DNA of 64,000 nt, from positions 1,796,501-1,860,500 of the forward strand of contig PYIU01000010.1 of assembly GCA_003415625.1 (NCBI GenBank), in the 5' to 3' direction. This document shows, one piece after another, positions 1 to 12,087 of the stretch. The position numbers and the translations under genes were made by a program. The DNA is from Aquanectria penicillioides (lineage: Eukaryota > Ascomycota > Sordariomycetes > Hypocreales > Nectriaceae). How positions within the stretch are numbered: position 1 is the stretch's first letter; each line of letters opens with the position of its first letter. The notes under the pieces are model-generated. The model did no database searches and had not been told where the DNA came from. It saw only the letters and a list, made by a program, of their open reading frames with translations.

Positions 1-211
1 CGAGGGTGTGGTCAGCGGGGTATGGAGGTTGTCACTCTGCGGCACATTCTCAGGCTGCGTTTGAGCAACGACATGATTTTGTGACTGCAGCAGTGTAACT
101 AAATCCTCCAGCTTCTCTTCCAACTGCGCCGTGCGAGAGGCCAGAAGGCGTCTGCCGGTCTGTCTCCGCACCGAGACTGTAGGAGTGCACGGCTTCTTCA
201 ATCGCTTGCAT
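1..211 (-). CDS. Zn2Cys6 transcription factor, 5' part (runs off left edge)
   Basis: The minus-strand frame reads the second half of a fungal Zn2Cys6 cluster (RCKRLKKPC-TP), then a basic linker (SVRRQTGRR) and a leucine-rich dimerisation segment (AQLEEKLEDLVTLLQSQ). This order of cysteines, linker and short coiled coil is the classic DNA-binding layout of GAL4-type regulators. The rest of the protein lies outside the window. A likely intron acceptor (GGGAATAG) precedes the exon at position 212. The first half of the cluster should lie just upstream; a candidate (SACTT-RQQR, near 330-360) lacks a cysteine expected there, so either the first exon is misread or the cluster is damaged. Start codon not resolved. 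The family is clear from the linker; intactness is not. Confidence 0.6.
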
Positions 212-1479
212 CTATTCCCGTCCATGTCAGCGGTTAACCCATAGTTGAAGAGAAGCCATCACGCTTGTATGGCGTGTTGACCTTGTCTTGACAAGAAATT
301 AAAAGCGTCGTCGCCAAACGTGCAGGGTTACGTTGTTGCCTGGTGGTGCAAGCTGACTTGAAAGACAGGACGGAAGACGAGCAGAAGTGTGAATGGCTTG
401 TTGTTTTCCCTACCTCATGCACTCACGGCCTTCGGCCAGGTAAATGCACCGGCATTTTGCACGGGCGCAGTTGGAACAGGCTCGTCCATATGGAGCTGGC
501 GTGCCCTCGGGTGATGCATCAGCACGCGTGGCCATGTTGGAAGCGCGAGCCTATTCGGGGACCCGACCGAAACGTCGGAGCCGTCGGGGATGAGGTTGGC
601 TGCCGGGCTTTGAAGTGCAAGTCCGCCGGTCTCAGACGGCTCTTGTTTAAGCGCCAGTAGTGTCCGAGCAGCTCGACGCTGGTCAGGCCAGGAGCTGCGA
701 GTTTTCAAGGGCGAAGTCCGCAGCCTTTATGGCTTCGCGCGGAGTTTGTCTCCCAAACCCGACCGCGAGCAACCCAGCTCCGCCAGGGTCCGCAACGTCT
801 CGACGGGAATAAGCCCAGTAAGCCCTACCGGGCGCAAAATGGTTCGGAATTCCGACAGCGGCCCCGCAAGGATCCAGATCCAGAGCTTCGAATCATCAAG
901 GCGTTACCCGGTTGGGTTTAGCCACCGGCAAGATCGTGGGTTTCGGGCCAAATTTGATCGTCAGGCTCCCCAGCAAGCAGCTCAGAATTGCTCGCGCGAC
1001 TAGGCTGTTGCGATTTTGCTCGTGCCGGTGACTTAATTAACGAGAGTCCGGGTGCTGGTTGGTCCCGAAAGCCGTTTTGCCCGTCCCCTTGTTGCATCGT
1101 GAGCGTCGCGTCCTCTCTCAACCCCGGTTTTCGGGACGCACCAAACCCGTTGCCCCTTTCTCCAACGTGGTGTTGACTCAGAAAAGATGCAGTCGGCAAA
1201 TAATTGTGCGATTAAGTCCGGTCTATCGGGTCTAATACGACAACCCGGTATTTTGGGACGCAGAATCAAATGTAATTAAATGTTGACCTGTTCCCGTGTG
1301 GTGTTGCGTGTTCCATTTTGCCGTTCCATATCAGAGTCTACGACAACCATCAAGCTAATTTCTCCCATCCTACCAGTACTGAGTCTTGTCGCACAGAGTT
1401 GGATCCTCCAATAATCTCTAACCAGCTCCCTAACCATCAATCAACCACCTGCGAAATTATTGGACGAAATAATCGATAT
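212..1479. other. Intergenic, between regulator and MFS exporter
   Basis: Divergent upstream region. Short open frames occur on both strands but none has a recognisable domain. A minus-strand frame around 415-708 could be an N-terminal extension of the regulator at the left edge, but this cannot be confirmed. Confidence 0.4.
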
Positions 1480-3367
1480 ATGCTCACGCCCCCAACAATG
1501 GAACACGACGCCAAAGACTCTCGGCCAGGTACCTCGCCGGCCATGCTAACCAACGATGGAGACACCCTGGAAAGATCACCTTCGACTGGATCATCAACAG
1601 TCGAAGGCGAGCAGCGGATGAGCTCTGAGAAGGTTGAGCCTACAAACGAGGGCGATGATGCAGCCACCAGCGCACCAGTCGCCAGAACCGAGACATCAGC
1701 ATCAAAAGTCGAATTCATCTCTGGCGCTAGACTGTTCCTCGTCACCGCCTGTATCACTCTCGTGGTTTTCCTAATGCTTCTCGACACCTCCATCGTCACC
1801 ACCGCTATCCCATACATCACCAACGACTTCCACTCACTGACCGACGTGGGTTGGTACGGAAGCGCGTACCTGCTCGCCAGCGCATCGCTGCAACCCTTGA
1901 CCGGCAAGGTCTACACCAAGTTTAGTTCCAAGTGGTCATTCATGGCATTCTTTTTCCTTTTCGAAGTCGGCTCTCTCATCTGCGGTGTTGCTCCATCCTC
2001 CAAGGTCTTCATCATCGGCCGCGCGGTTGCAGGCATGGGCAGCTCGGGGCTTATGAATGGCGGCCTTACCATTATTGCCAGCTCTGCGCCGCTTGAGAAG
2101 AGACCGTCACTGACCGGAATGTTGATGGCTATTGGTCAGCTTGGCGTTGTTTTCGGTCCTCTCATCGGCGGTGCATTGACCGAATACTCAACCTGGCGAT
2201 GGTGCTTCTACATCAACCTCCCCATTGGTGGTGTTGCCGCCATCTTCATGATCCTCATCCACATTCCCGATCAGATGGAGAAGCCCAACCCGTTGTCCGT
2301 TCTGCCCAACCTCCACAAGGAGCTGGACCTGGTCGGCTTTGTGCTCTTCGCTCCCGCCGCCATTCAGCTCCTTCTGGCTCTCGAATGGGGCGGCGTCGAC
2401 TACGATTGGAACTCGGCCACCATCATCGGTCTTTTCTGCGGTGCAGGTGGCACCTTTTTTGTTTGGCTTGCGTGGGACATTTACAAGGGCGACGCGGCCT
2501 TGATCCCCATCTCCATGGTCAAGAAGATGCCAGTCTGGAGCAGCTCCCTGACCCAGAACTTTACCATGACCACCCTCTTCATCCAAAACTACTTCCTCCC
2601 TATTTATTTCCAGGCTATCAAGAACGACTCGCCATTCGACAGTGGTGTTGACCTGCTTCCCAGCATCCTGTCCCAGCTGGTCCTGGCCATCTCGAGTGGC
2701 TTTTTGGGTGAGTGGCCATTGATGCAGCCCATTTGTGACGCCTCGACTAACCATGAAAATCAGTTCAAAAAACCGGTTACCCGATTGTCTTTTCGCTGAT
2801 TTCTGGCGTCCTCATCTCTGTTTCGTCCGGTCTCCTGTCCCTCTTAACCCCCACAACCTCAACGGCTGAATGGGCCGGGTTCCAGGTCATTTCTGGTCTC
2901 GGACGAGGTCTGGGTATGCAGATGGTAAGTCAACTCACCCACAAAATTGCCATTGACCTTGTTGCTAACTGTTCCATCTTTAGCCTATTCTCTGCATGCA
3001 GGTTGTCTTGAAGCATTCAGAAATCTCCACCTCCATGGCACTCCTCATGTTCACCCAAACACTTGGGTCGTCAATTGCCCTGACCGTATCCAACACCATC
3101 TTCCAGCAGAGCTTGCGCTCAAGAATTGGCACCGAGGCGCCGGGTGTGGACGCCAATGCCGTCATCGTTGCAGGCGCCACCGGATTCCGAAAAGTTATCA
3201 CTGAAGCTCAGCTTCCAGGTGTACTCCAAGCATACGCGACCAGCATTGATCGTGTATTCTACCTCGCAGCCGCCGCTGGCGTCGCCGGCTGGCTGTCTTC
3301 GTGGGGCATGGGCTGGGTTGACATTAGAAAGAAGAAGAAGCCCGCGCAGGGCCAAGAGCAAGCCTAA
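1480..3367 (+). CDS. MFS multidrug/toxin efflux transporter (DHA14, TOXA/aflT-like)
   Basis: A drug:proton antiporter of the plasma membrane. The model has three exons (1480-2707, 2764-2924, 2984-3367) giving 590 residues with correct phase throughout. An acidic, Ser/Thr-rich cytosolic tail of about 75 residues precedes the membrane region. Motif D1 of the family appears in the first helix (LDTSIVTTAIP). It is followed by DVGWYGSAYLL, the motif A region, and the motif C-like GQLGVVFGPLIGGALT with WRWCFYINLPIGG, all signatures of 14-helix exporters related to HC-toxin and aflatoxin pumps. The C-terminus is basic (RKKKK). The open frame extends upstream only through a non-ATG codon, so ATG 1480 is chosen; ATG 1498 is an alternative. 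No biosynthetic backbone gene lies beside it, so the substrate is unknown. Confidence 0.9.
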
Positions 3368-4268
3368 ACGGCTAGTTATGTGAAATGACAATTATTAGAT
3401 CTCCACTATAATGAGAGCGAAAGCTCTATTCATGTAATCATCAAAATAGACTATTAGATATTTCATATGTACATTATAATCTGTTCATGTGTAACTATTG
3501 CCCTCTGTTCTCGTCTTCTCGAGCTATACACTCGAGTCATTGACTACTGACTGATGGGAGATATTGACCTATGCCTATAGTTCGGGGACATGATGGAAGA
3601 TATGAAAGCTTTGCATCATGGTGTGTTCCACTTTTCCCCGTCCGCTTCATCCTTCAAATTAATTCTATACAATCTTGGCGCCAAGTGATCCACCACTCTT
3701 GCTTTGGTCTCAGACACCACGCATAGCTGCTAAAAATAATTTCGATATTGCCATCTCTTAGTCGAAAATTCCCTTATATCCGAGCCATTTGCATGTTGTC
3801 GCATCCTTCCCTACTACCTCACAGCTCGTCAAATATCGCCCACTGTTCAGCTTTGGCTGGGCCCCAGCCTAGTCATATTTAATCACAAAAGTACCTCGAC
3901 AACATTTCTAAACTTTGTTCAGTCAACACGAGAAGCTGTGTCTGTAGTTAATTATCTACTGTTCCGAGGATTTGTAAGTGGAACTATTATCAGTCTCGTC
4001 GCGCACTCCTCGTTTTCGGAGTGTTCGGAGCGCGATGAGCTCTCACTCAAAAGTCAAAATAAGCGAAATGTTGAACAATTCCATAGAAAAAAAGGAGAAA
4101 AGATTTAGAAAAGTGGAGAGCGATTCCAGAATGGTGTTATTCATTGTAGCCAACGAAAGTATGCATACGAAATTAGATATTGGATGGCGGGGCCTCGGGA
4201 GGGTGCCAAATTGTTTTCTACTGAGGCAATGTTCAACAAGACTTCCTGTCTCCGTCGTTGGCAATTTT
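3368..4268. other. Intergenic, convergent 3' ends
   Basis: About 900 bases, AT-rich, between the 3' ends of the MFS gene and the DUF3433 remnant. No coding pattern was recognised. Confidence 0.5.
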
Positions 4269-5880
4269 CTATCCCATGGTGTACAGTTCGGTGTTAAATA
4301 ATTCATCAAAATCCCTTTCATTCATCGACTGCGATTCAGGTGGTAGGCATGTGAATGTCGAGGAGCCAGCAAGCAGACTTGCCTGTGCACCAATACTGCA
4401 CAGATTTTTAGGTATCACCTTGTCAAGACGTACTGTTAGCAAAGATACTGCCGAGAAAACAACCAAGCCGATGAGCAGTCCCTGCAGGATGCGAGTCGAG
4501 ACGGAATCTTGTCGGAGACGGTAGGTGGAGAAAATAGTCGCTGTGCCGTTGACGTGCTGCCCTGCGGCACTGGCATTTCTGCCCTGAAGATTCTGTATTT
4601 GGGCAAATGAGATACTGTAAATGTCCTGAATTCGCTGATAGCGCCTGTCAAACTGATCACGGCGGAGTAGAGCAGTGTCCAAAGCACCGGTTGTTTGGTT
4701 GCGGATGAGCCCAGGGAAAACACCATCAATGCCGTTGCTGCCCAATGAGCCCTCGAACACCGACGCTTTGAGGTCAAGATAGGTATGCATGAGCTTCGAT
4801 ATGTTGCGTGCAGTGAAATCGTCAACGTTGAACGAGTCTATTGTCCAAGCCGGCATCGAAAATGCCACGGCTGCCTGTGACTCATGGAGAGATGGCCAGC
4901 ATGTTATAACGTTCACATCAACATCGCGTTTGTCCTTCCAAACACCGAATGTTGCCCACGAAGGTGGACAGTTCGAACCGTTGGACTTCGGAATATAATA
5001 TGTCGTATCATATTGTGCCAAATAACCATCCGTTAGATGAGTGACGAAGGCGCTAGCCATCTTTTTCTTGGTTTGAAACTCCTAACATGTGGATACGTTC
5101 ATGTTGGGCAGGGTCCAGTATGAGATCATGCTATTCGTTTTGCTCTCATTGTCACTTGTGTAATTGAGTGAAACTTGATCACTTGGGGTGAGATCGCACG
5201 TCAAGGAGCCCTTCTGCACCGTAATCGAAACCGCGATGGAAGATATGTTCACGCCCTAAGAGAGGTTGGATGGAGTAGTAAGCTTGGGTCAAAGGTATGG
5301 CCCGTATGTCAACGGCGGAGTATCGAGTCTGCCGCAAGCAGCAAGGCGAGCAGCTAGCTTTGAGGAGTACGTCGGTGTCGTTATGTGCTCTGGCATGTCG
5401 CTCGAACCATGGTCAACCAGTGCGATTGGGTCGGATGGTTGGTCTAAGAGCGAGAGGTTCATGGCTGAGTAGTAGGAAACTTGGGGAGTGGTGTAAAGAC
5501 TAGATGCCACAATCGTCAAGAAGGATGCGAGTATCATGGCTAGCGCCAATGCTCCAACAGCAAACCTCCTTGCGATAAATGAGTTCCAAATTGCATCGAA
5601 CCTCCAGGTGTAAACTGATGTATTGAGAATGCTTGGCTTTGTCTTTGCGAATCCTTTCTTCTATTGGACTTAAGGATCCGGAATTCGGAGATTAAAGTCA
5701 AATGCGGAGAAGAGGAGTTTGGTAAGAACCATTACCGGTGCTGGAATATATGACGAACCGAGTTGTGTCCATTTGTTCATCTCAACTTCTAAAAAGCCGT
5801 TGTTAAGTTGAGATTTACGTAAAACGAGTTCGAGAATGCAAATAATGAGGAGGGGCAGAAGAGGCAGCGCGATGCAGGCT
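4269..5880 (-). pseudogene. DUF3433-type membrane protein, decayed C-terminal half
   Basis: The minus strand carries pieces of the second half of a DUF3433 fungal membrane protein, a family of usually over 1000 residues and unknown function. In order there is a hydrophobic helix (near 5880-5820), a segment ending FNLRIPDP then stop, a segment with the family-like FLTIVASSLYT helix (near 5549-5500), an ectodomain piece in another frame (near 5250-5095), and a 260-residue frame 5060-4269. That last frame has an Asn-glycosylated ectodomain and a final helix (LLIGLVVFSAVSLLTV). At least two stops and two frame changes separate the pieces. The last stop follows LYTMG, where the family usually continues GWW, so a TGG to TAG change would explain it. 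The 5' half is missing because the F-box gene starts the next block. Confidence 0.6.
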
Positions 5881-6437
5881 ACCCATTGTGTCCTGATTAG
5901 CTGTCAATGCTCTACTTCTGTGCCCACCGATTGTTTGATACCGCTTGATCCCTGTTGCGCGATGGAGTTTCGCTGTTGGCACTGATCCTGTCTGTGAGTT
6001 AGCACAGCTAACCCTATTCGCCGTGGTTTTGGCAGTATCCCTGTCTGCATGGGGCTCAGTCGGATGTTATTTATCCAACTATGCAAGGGCTGTGAGTTTG
6101 TTTCCGCAAACTTGATTGACATTGTGATACAAATTCCCCGTCCATCCCGGCTCGTCGCCGGACGCTCTCCCCTGGTTTAAAGACTAGGCTTTTTCTACTA
6201 CAATTGTATGTTATGGTTGTACCTCCTCTTGCTTATCACCTTTGCAAGATTATCAACAGGGATTGTTCATGCCCACGACTTGCAATGGGAAAATCTTGAT
6301 CGACTCAGGTACACAGTCCTTGTCATTGCTGCCTTTGCGATTGCCCGTTTTATGTCCGTGGCGAGAGAATGCACATACCATATACTGCTTTTCGCTTCTG
6401 ATTTATAAATACAATATGAGAAAACGGTCAATTCAGA
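5881..6437. other. Intergenic, 3' of F-box gene
   Basis: Contains a 72-codon minus-strand frame (6122-5904) without recognisable homology; it may be further remnant of the DUF3433 gene. Nothing else supported. Confidence 0.35.
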
Positions 6438-7877
6438 TCAACACAACCCTAACACATGGTCCGAGTCATATTTTGGGAAATGATCCTCAGCATCAACTTT
6501 CAAGTTCATGCCCGCTTGACGATAACTCATTCGAATGGCGTGCTCGTATTCCTCATCTGTGCAAGGCTCTGAGGTGAACATAGTCAGAACCTCAACATCC
6601 TTTAAGTGCAGAAGCTGACCTGTCATAGCTAGATCCAAGAATTCTGCAAGATCATCCCATACATGTGGCCCATTTACCACATTGAGACGAAGCCTTCTGA
6701 TGGTTTCAGGAACGATATCAACGAGAGACGCCCACTTTTCTTGTGTACTGGACTCCGATCGAGACTGCGAGAATGCAACTTGCCTCAAACTTAGTGCCTC
6801 CAGGTTGGTAAGTTCAACCAGACCCTTGTCCGCCATGATTTGCCCACTGGAATCGTCTTTCCAGCAATAATAAGCCAACTCCATATCCAACGACTTGAGC
6901 GTCTTCCAATGTGGCTTCAATGCCTCTAGAACCCGAGTCCCAGATATGTAAGTCTCGCTCCAGAGAAATGCGTCAGAGGTTTGCAGACGGAAGTGCTCCA
7001 GCCGTGGGCTGTTCCGCATGATTTGACGCAGTAGCATAAATTGCCACTCCCCATCTTTGATTTGGGACTTTTGGAATTCCAGAGCTCGAAGACGGTGAAA
7101 CTTCGGAAAGACGGTGGCGATGGCATCTCTTCTCATATGAGCACTGTGGATCCCTTGTGTCCCAGTGAAGATGATTTGTTCTAGATTCGGTGCTGCGTTC
7201 AGGATCAAGTTGACTCCTGGGTTGGAAATATGAAAACCCCGTCCCGTTTCCTTGTACTGGACAAACTGAACGTGTCGAAGACGAGGCAGGCCGATTCTGC
7301 CGAGGGTTCGGAACCGATTAGCGAGGTACGCGAATTTCGTCACCTCAAAAGCGGCATGGTCATGAATGATAACATAGAGCGATTCCAGGTTTGTAGCCAG
7401 AGCGATTATCATCTCAATCCACAGTTTTGGAGCTGATCTTTCGTTGAGCTCAAGCTCCGTGAATTCCGGGTCTTCTGAAACTTCCAGATGGAGAGCCCTT
7501 GCCATCTCTTTAATATAGTCCAGGTGGCTCCCACTAAACCAACCGCCCATGTCAAAATCTGTGGAGTATAGCTGTCTGACGCTGGCGGCGAGGTCGGGCC
7601 GCGCGCAGAGAGTCGACACGAGTTCGACGGATGTTGTGTGTTGGGAAATGCGGTGAAATAGGAACGGTTGAGCAACAGCCCTCCAGTGTTTTGATATGAC
7701 ACACAAGCTGTGGAGATCTTTCTGACCATTTTGATATATCGGTACTTCGGTGCGGCGTCTTGGGCTTTCCCCGCAGCAATGAGGGCAGAGATATGAGCAG
7801 ATAACCCGCTGTACTTCGACGGGGAGGCCACCAAGGCTAGCGACGTAACTGTGTTGTCTCGCAACCGAGTTAGACAT
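6438..7877 (-). CDS. F-box/LRR-like protein
   Basis: Single-exon gene of 479 residues starting at ATG 7877. The N-terminus has an F-box-like segment (LGGLPVEVQRVICSYL, then KHWRAVAQPFLFHRI after an inserted loop with CPHCC). The rest is leucine-rich with repeated short blocks such as LRALEFQKSQIKD and LTNLEALSLRQVAF, the usual substrate-binding part. By family knowledge such proteins dock onto Skp1 in SCF ubiquitin ligases and recruit targets. Ascomycetes hold many such lineage-specific F-box genes with unknown targets. It is divergent from the sulfite-oxidase-like gene and shares its 0.7 kb upstream region. No damage seen. Confidence 0.75.
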   Translation of the reverse strand: MSNSVARQHSYVASLGGLPVEVQRVICSYLCPHCCGESPRRRTEVPIYQNGQKDLHSLCVISKHWRAVAQPFLFHRISQHTTSVELVSTLCARPDLAASVRQLYSTDFDMGGWFSGSHLDYIKEMARALHLEVSEDPEFTELELNERSAPKLWIEMIIALATNLESLYVIIHDHAAFEVTKFAYLANRFRTLGRIGLPRLRHVQFVQYKETGRGFHISNPGVNLILNAAPNLEQIIFTGTQGIHSAHMRRDAIATVFPKFHRLRALEFQKSQIKDGEWQFMLLRQIMRNSPRLEHFRLQTSDAFLWSETYISGTRVLEALKPHWKTLKSLDMELAYYCWKDDSSGQIMADKGLVELTNLEALSLRQVAFSQSRSESSTQEKWASLVDIVPETIRRLRLNVVNGPHVWDDLAEFLDLAMTGQLLHLKDVEVLTMFTSEPCTDEEYEHAIRMSYRQAGMNLKVDAEDHFPKYDSDHVLGLC

Positions 7878-8596
7878 GGTGACAGCTGTAGTCTAGACAT
7901 CAAAGCATGTCGCAAATGCTTCGTCAACTGTCAAAATTTGCCACGTTCTGTTCCTGATGCCTCGAATACCTATGTGGCAAGGCGGCCGGAGTAAATACCC
8001 CGCTTCTCATCTGACACATAACAGGAGGCTTCAATGACACGCCAGCGAGAATGTAGCCCAATCATATTGATGCAGCCCTATGCGCATTCATCGCCGATGC
8101 ATTCTCATCTAGAACAACATACACATCTTCATCCGTCTCTCATTCGCTCGACTGTAGATTTATCAACACCACTATAGCAATATGGTTGGGTCTAGCTTTC
8201 ACCCCTCAGCAACTTTATATGCCTGCATTCGCGAATGTCGCCGACTGCTACGTAGTGAATTGTCCAAATGCGATTCGCCGACAAGGTTGCTCCAATGCAT
8301 CAAAAATGCAATAGTGACGACATTCACTTCGAAGCTTTGAAACTGGACGTGTCATACAGTTCCGGTCATTCCGGCGTCAAATGGCATCAATTCAGGGACA
8401 GATTCAGGCAATGTGCCATCATTGAGCTTACAAGCATGCCTGACACATAAATCAAGATCCAATACGCCACCGATCTGATCACAAGCTCTTGATCAGTATC
8501 TTACATCTTTCAATCCTCGGTGTTCTACCATTCTTCTCACTGGCTCACCGTATCAGCATATCCACAATGCAAGTAGACATACCATTTCGAGAGTCA
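7878..8596. other. Divergent promoter region (F-box / sulfite-oxidase-like)
   Basis: About 720 bases between two divergent start codons. The open frame of the molybdoenzyme extends into it from a TTG codon, but family length and the first conserved residues favour the ATG at 8597. No specific sites identified. Confidence 0.45.
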
Positions 8597-10494
8597 ATGG
8601 CCCATCATCAGGTTAGTAGAGATGCAAATAGGAGGGAAGAGTCCAGAGCTAATATCTGCACCGTGTGTATGAAGCCTTCGGATGAATGGAAGCTTGAACA
8701 AGGCTTATCGCCGGCCCGATTGCGCCTTCGCAACCAAACTGGCATCGAAATTCACACGGAATCACAACCAGTCAGTCAGTCGGATTCGCCCGAGCCTCGA
8801 ACTAAAAATGGTCACGATGATTCGGCCTTTACTGTTCAAGAGGAGCGAGATGGGTGGAAGGGCTATGTCGAATGGGAAGACTACCCGGAGAAGAAGACAA
8901 AAGCTCATCACCGCTTCAACCAATTCAAGTTTCCTCCCCCGCCCGAGTTCCAACTCGAGCCTGTCCCTGCAACAAATCCTGTTTTGGAAGGGAAGCGCTG
9001 GAAGTTGTGGCATGAAGCAATTGGCGGAGCTCTTGCAAACGTGCCAGAGGAGAGTTGGAAGACAGTGATTAAGGCATGGTTGAAATGACAATCAACACTC
9101 AGCTGGACAGACTAACATTTCGTCCAGGAAAAACACCCTGACATGCTTCATCTCCTCGAGTTCCCATATAATGGTGAACCACCAAAGGGTCTCCTTACAA
9201 GGGAGCACATCACGTCGAACGAACTGCATTTTGTGCGCAATCACGGTGGCATTCCCGACATTGATCCAGATAAATTCGATCTTCGTTTAGATGGCCTAGT
9301 CAATACGCCCAAGACCATCACGCTTGCAGAGTTGCAAGATGAGAACATTTTCCCGCGCATGTCGAAGCTCGTCACGATTCAATGCAGCGGTACAAGGCGA
9401 GTCGAGCAAATCATCGAATACCCGGGTGAAGGCGATGAGATGATCAATGCGCCATGGGCCGAGGGCGCAATCGGCACTGCCAAGTGGACTGGAGTCAGTT
9501 TGAAAAAAATAATCAAGTACTGCGGTGGACTGAAGGAGGAAGGCAAGCATCTTGAGCTCTTTGGAGCAGAGACGTATTTCAAGGGAGGCGAATGCATGAA
9601 CTATGTCGTTTCAGTGCCTTGGTCAAAGGTAAAGGCCAACGAGGTTCTGTTAGCGTGGGAGATGAACGACAAGCCACTTCCAAAGATCCACGGCTTTCCA
9701 TTGCGCGCAGTCGTCATGGGCTACATCGGTGCTAGGAGTGTCAAGTGGCTGTACAGAGTCAAGGCGATTGAGACTCCGAGCCGAGCTCCCGTGCAGAGCA
9801 GAGAGTATTTGTATTTTCAACAGCAAGCTGGAAAGCATAACCAGCTACCTACAAGTACGTGATGAACGACTCAAGGGAACAATATGCTGACCAGGGCATA
9901 GTGGGCATCCAGATTCAAGAGATGCCTGTTAGCAGTGCGATCATGACCCCTTGGAACAAAGAGGTGGTCGTGCATAGTGGCCAAATTAACCTTACAGGTG
10001 ACTTTTGGCGATCTACACTTCCTATCGTCGCTTTCTCTAATTCGTCTATAGGCTGGGCATACTCTGGCGGTGGCCGGTGGCCAGAACGAGTCGAAATATC
10101 CTCCGACGGCGGGTACGTGTGGTACCCGATTCCGCTAGAAAACCTGTCAGAAAAACATAAATTCGCCTGGCGAACGTGGTCAGGCTCTGTTCCCTGTGAC
10201 CACGAAGGATGGACTGAGCTAGTCGTCCGTTGCTGGGATAACAGCCTCAACACCCAACCCATGGCCGTTCGCCACAGCTGGAACTGGGGCCTGCATGTGA
10301 CGAGCAGTTGTCACCGGGTAAAAATTTACAGCGTCAACACGAGTCGACCGGCGACGAAGAAACGGCTGGAAGAGTTTGAGCGAAATGGGGAAAACTTCAT
10401 GCCTATCACGAGGCCAACGGAGTTTAAGACGATGAATTTGGAAGAATACGAAAGGGCATGGCGCACTATGGAACCGCGGGATGTTGATGAGTGA
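8597..10494 (+). CDS. Sulfite-oxidase-family molybdopterin oxidoreductase
   Basis: Predicted molybdenum enzyme of the sulfite oxidase family, probably cytosolic, about 577 residues. The four-exon model is 8597-9064, 9128-9854, 9902-9997 and 10052-10494. It opens with a short conserved fungal extension (DEWKLEQGL near residue 26). Next comes the Mo-pterin domain with the ligand cysteine in VTIQCSGTRR, the pterin-contact region (NAPWAEGAIGTAKWTGV) and the late HGFPLRAVVMGYIGARSVKWL block. The C-terminal dimerisation domain follows (GWAYSGGGRWPERVE, WDNSLNTQP). No heme-binding cytochrome b5 domain is present, unlike animal sulfite oxidase, and no NAD-binding part as in nitrate reductase. The first donor (GTGATT) is weak; it is chosen because it joins SWKT to EKHPDM in frame. 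The substrate could be sulfite or another small oxyanion. Confidence 0.88.
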
Positions 10495-12087
10495 GGAAGT
10501 TTGGCGGTGTATGTCGCAGGTAGTTGGTGAAGTCTGTTTATTCTCGCTCAAAATGTTCATATCGCACGTCTATTCCTTTCTCATTGCTAAATGTCTCTAC
10601 TATCCAGTCAGAATATCGACATACAACTATTTGACTGCGTTATAAGGTAACCCTTTCCTCAGCAGAACTCCAACCGCTTTAGTGATTCTCTCATGCTTAT
10701 TCAATGCCCTGTGTGCATTCGGCCGCATTAGCGCCTAGACGTGACACGAAGGTTGAACCATTTTTCTATGTAAATCGCTTTACTGCAGGTCTAAACTTGC
10801 CCTGGTACTACGTTATGTTACAGCGTAGAAGGCGAGCTTGATGTAGCAGCATAGCGCGTTTTGTATAGGCTTGGCATTCCTAGCTCGAGGCGGCCGCTAA
10901 AGGATCTTCGAAATGCATACGGAATCAGTCGGGTGCTTCGAAACAGAGCGCGGGTCGGCAGATGTGGCCGATTCGCAACGGCCCTAGGCTGTGGCTTTAG
11001 CAGCTCGTATTGCTGCTCGCCGACTTGCCATGTTTCAGAACCGACTCACGCTCTCCACTGACGTAGTGGCGATGTTTGACCTCATTTAGCCTCCTCCATT
11101 GAGTTGTTTCGTTTGAGGCGGTGAGACTCCGTACGGAGTCTATTGCCGCCGTCGTCTAGCATCAAATGCCAGCTTCATCTAGAGTTGAATCCGAGTGACC
11201 TCATGATTCAAATACGAAATGCGAGAAATGGGCCTCGTTAGACTATATATCGATGCTAATTGCTCTTGCCAAGTATTTAGCTCATCATCACTCTAATAAA
11301 CAACCATTCAACAACCACTTCCAACTTCACCTTGTCCAGCTCCACCAAAGGGAAGGCCTGAATAAGATGGCCCAGAGTGCCATGGTGTCGATCAGCTAAG
11401 ATTCTACGGGTATATAAATTTAAGAAATTTTCAACTATTCGAATACCTTGTGAATATACTTGGTTAATTGTCTGCATCTGCTCAACGCGTGTGGTTGGCA
11501 CGGACTATTTGACGAATAGTCAACCATGTGACAGAATGGCATGCTCGTCGACGGATAACTATTACCGCTCGTGTGACATTTAGAAATACCTCATTCACAT
11601 TCGATGAGGAATGATTTTAACAAAAGAACTTTGATTTGAGTATAATATGAACGCCAAGGAATTCAAAATAGGTCATTGCATAGAAACCCAAGGCCACCAG
11701 TTAGACCGCGAGAAGACATTGCCAGGGAAATTTAGACGCAACTGCGACTCCCTATCGAAACGTTAAGCTCACTATCAATTCCGAGTCCCCCAGTACCATA
11801 TCTTCCCTCTTTACACAAAATCGGGTCTGTTGCGCAAAGTTCAATCGGTCTATCGACCTTGGCAGCTGCACTCATTCACACAATCCGCAATGCGTCAGAA
11901 GGAACCAAGACGGTAGTGCTAGCTATTAGCATATAAAGTGAGCGTGCTATCATGGAGTTTCATTTAGTTTAGGTATACACTTTAAAAAACAAACAACCGC
12001 CATCCAGGCTAGGACTCATTGATAGACTGTACATAGCTGTAGATGGTCATGTGAGGATCCAGGACACCTTTCCCAATCTGCTGAGCG
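10495..12087. other. Gene-poor stretch
   Basis: About 1.6 kb without a supported gene. A 74-codon minus-strand frame (11501-11277) is the longest candidate and has no recognisable family. The stretch may hold decayed sequence continuous with the CoA-transferase remnant that follows. Confidence 0.4.

Noticed and set aside
1437..2754. Long minus-strand frames over the MFS gene (156 and 188 codons)
   Set aside because: They are antisense shadows of an intact conserved transporter and have no domain.
11277..11501. 74-codon minus frame as a gene
   Set aside because: No recognisable family, isolated in a gene-poor stretch; kept only as a note.
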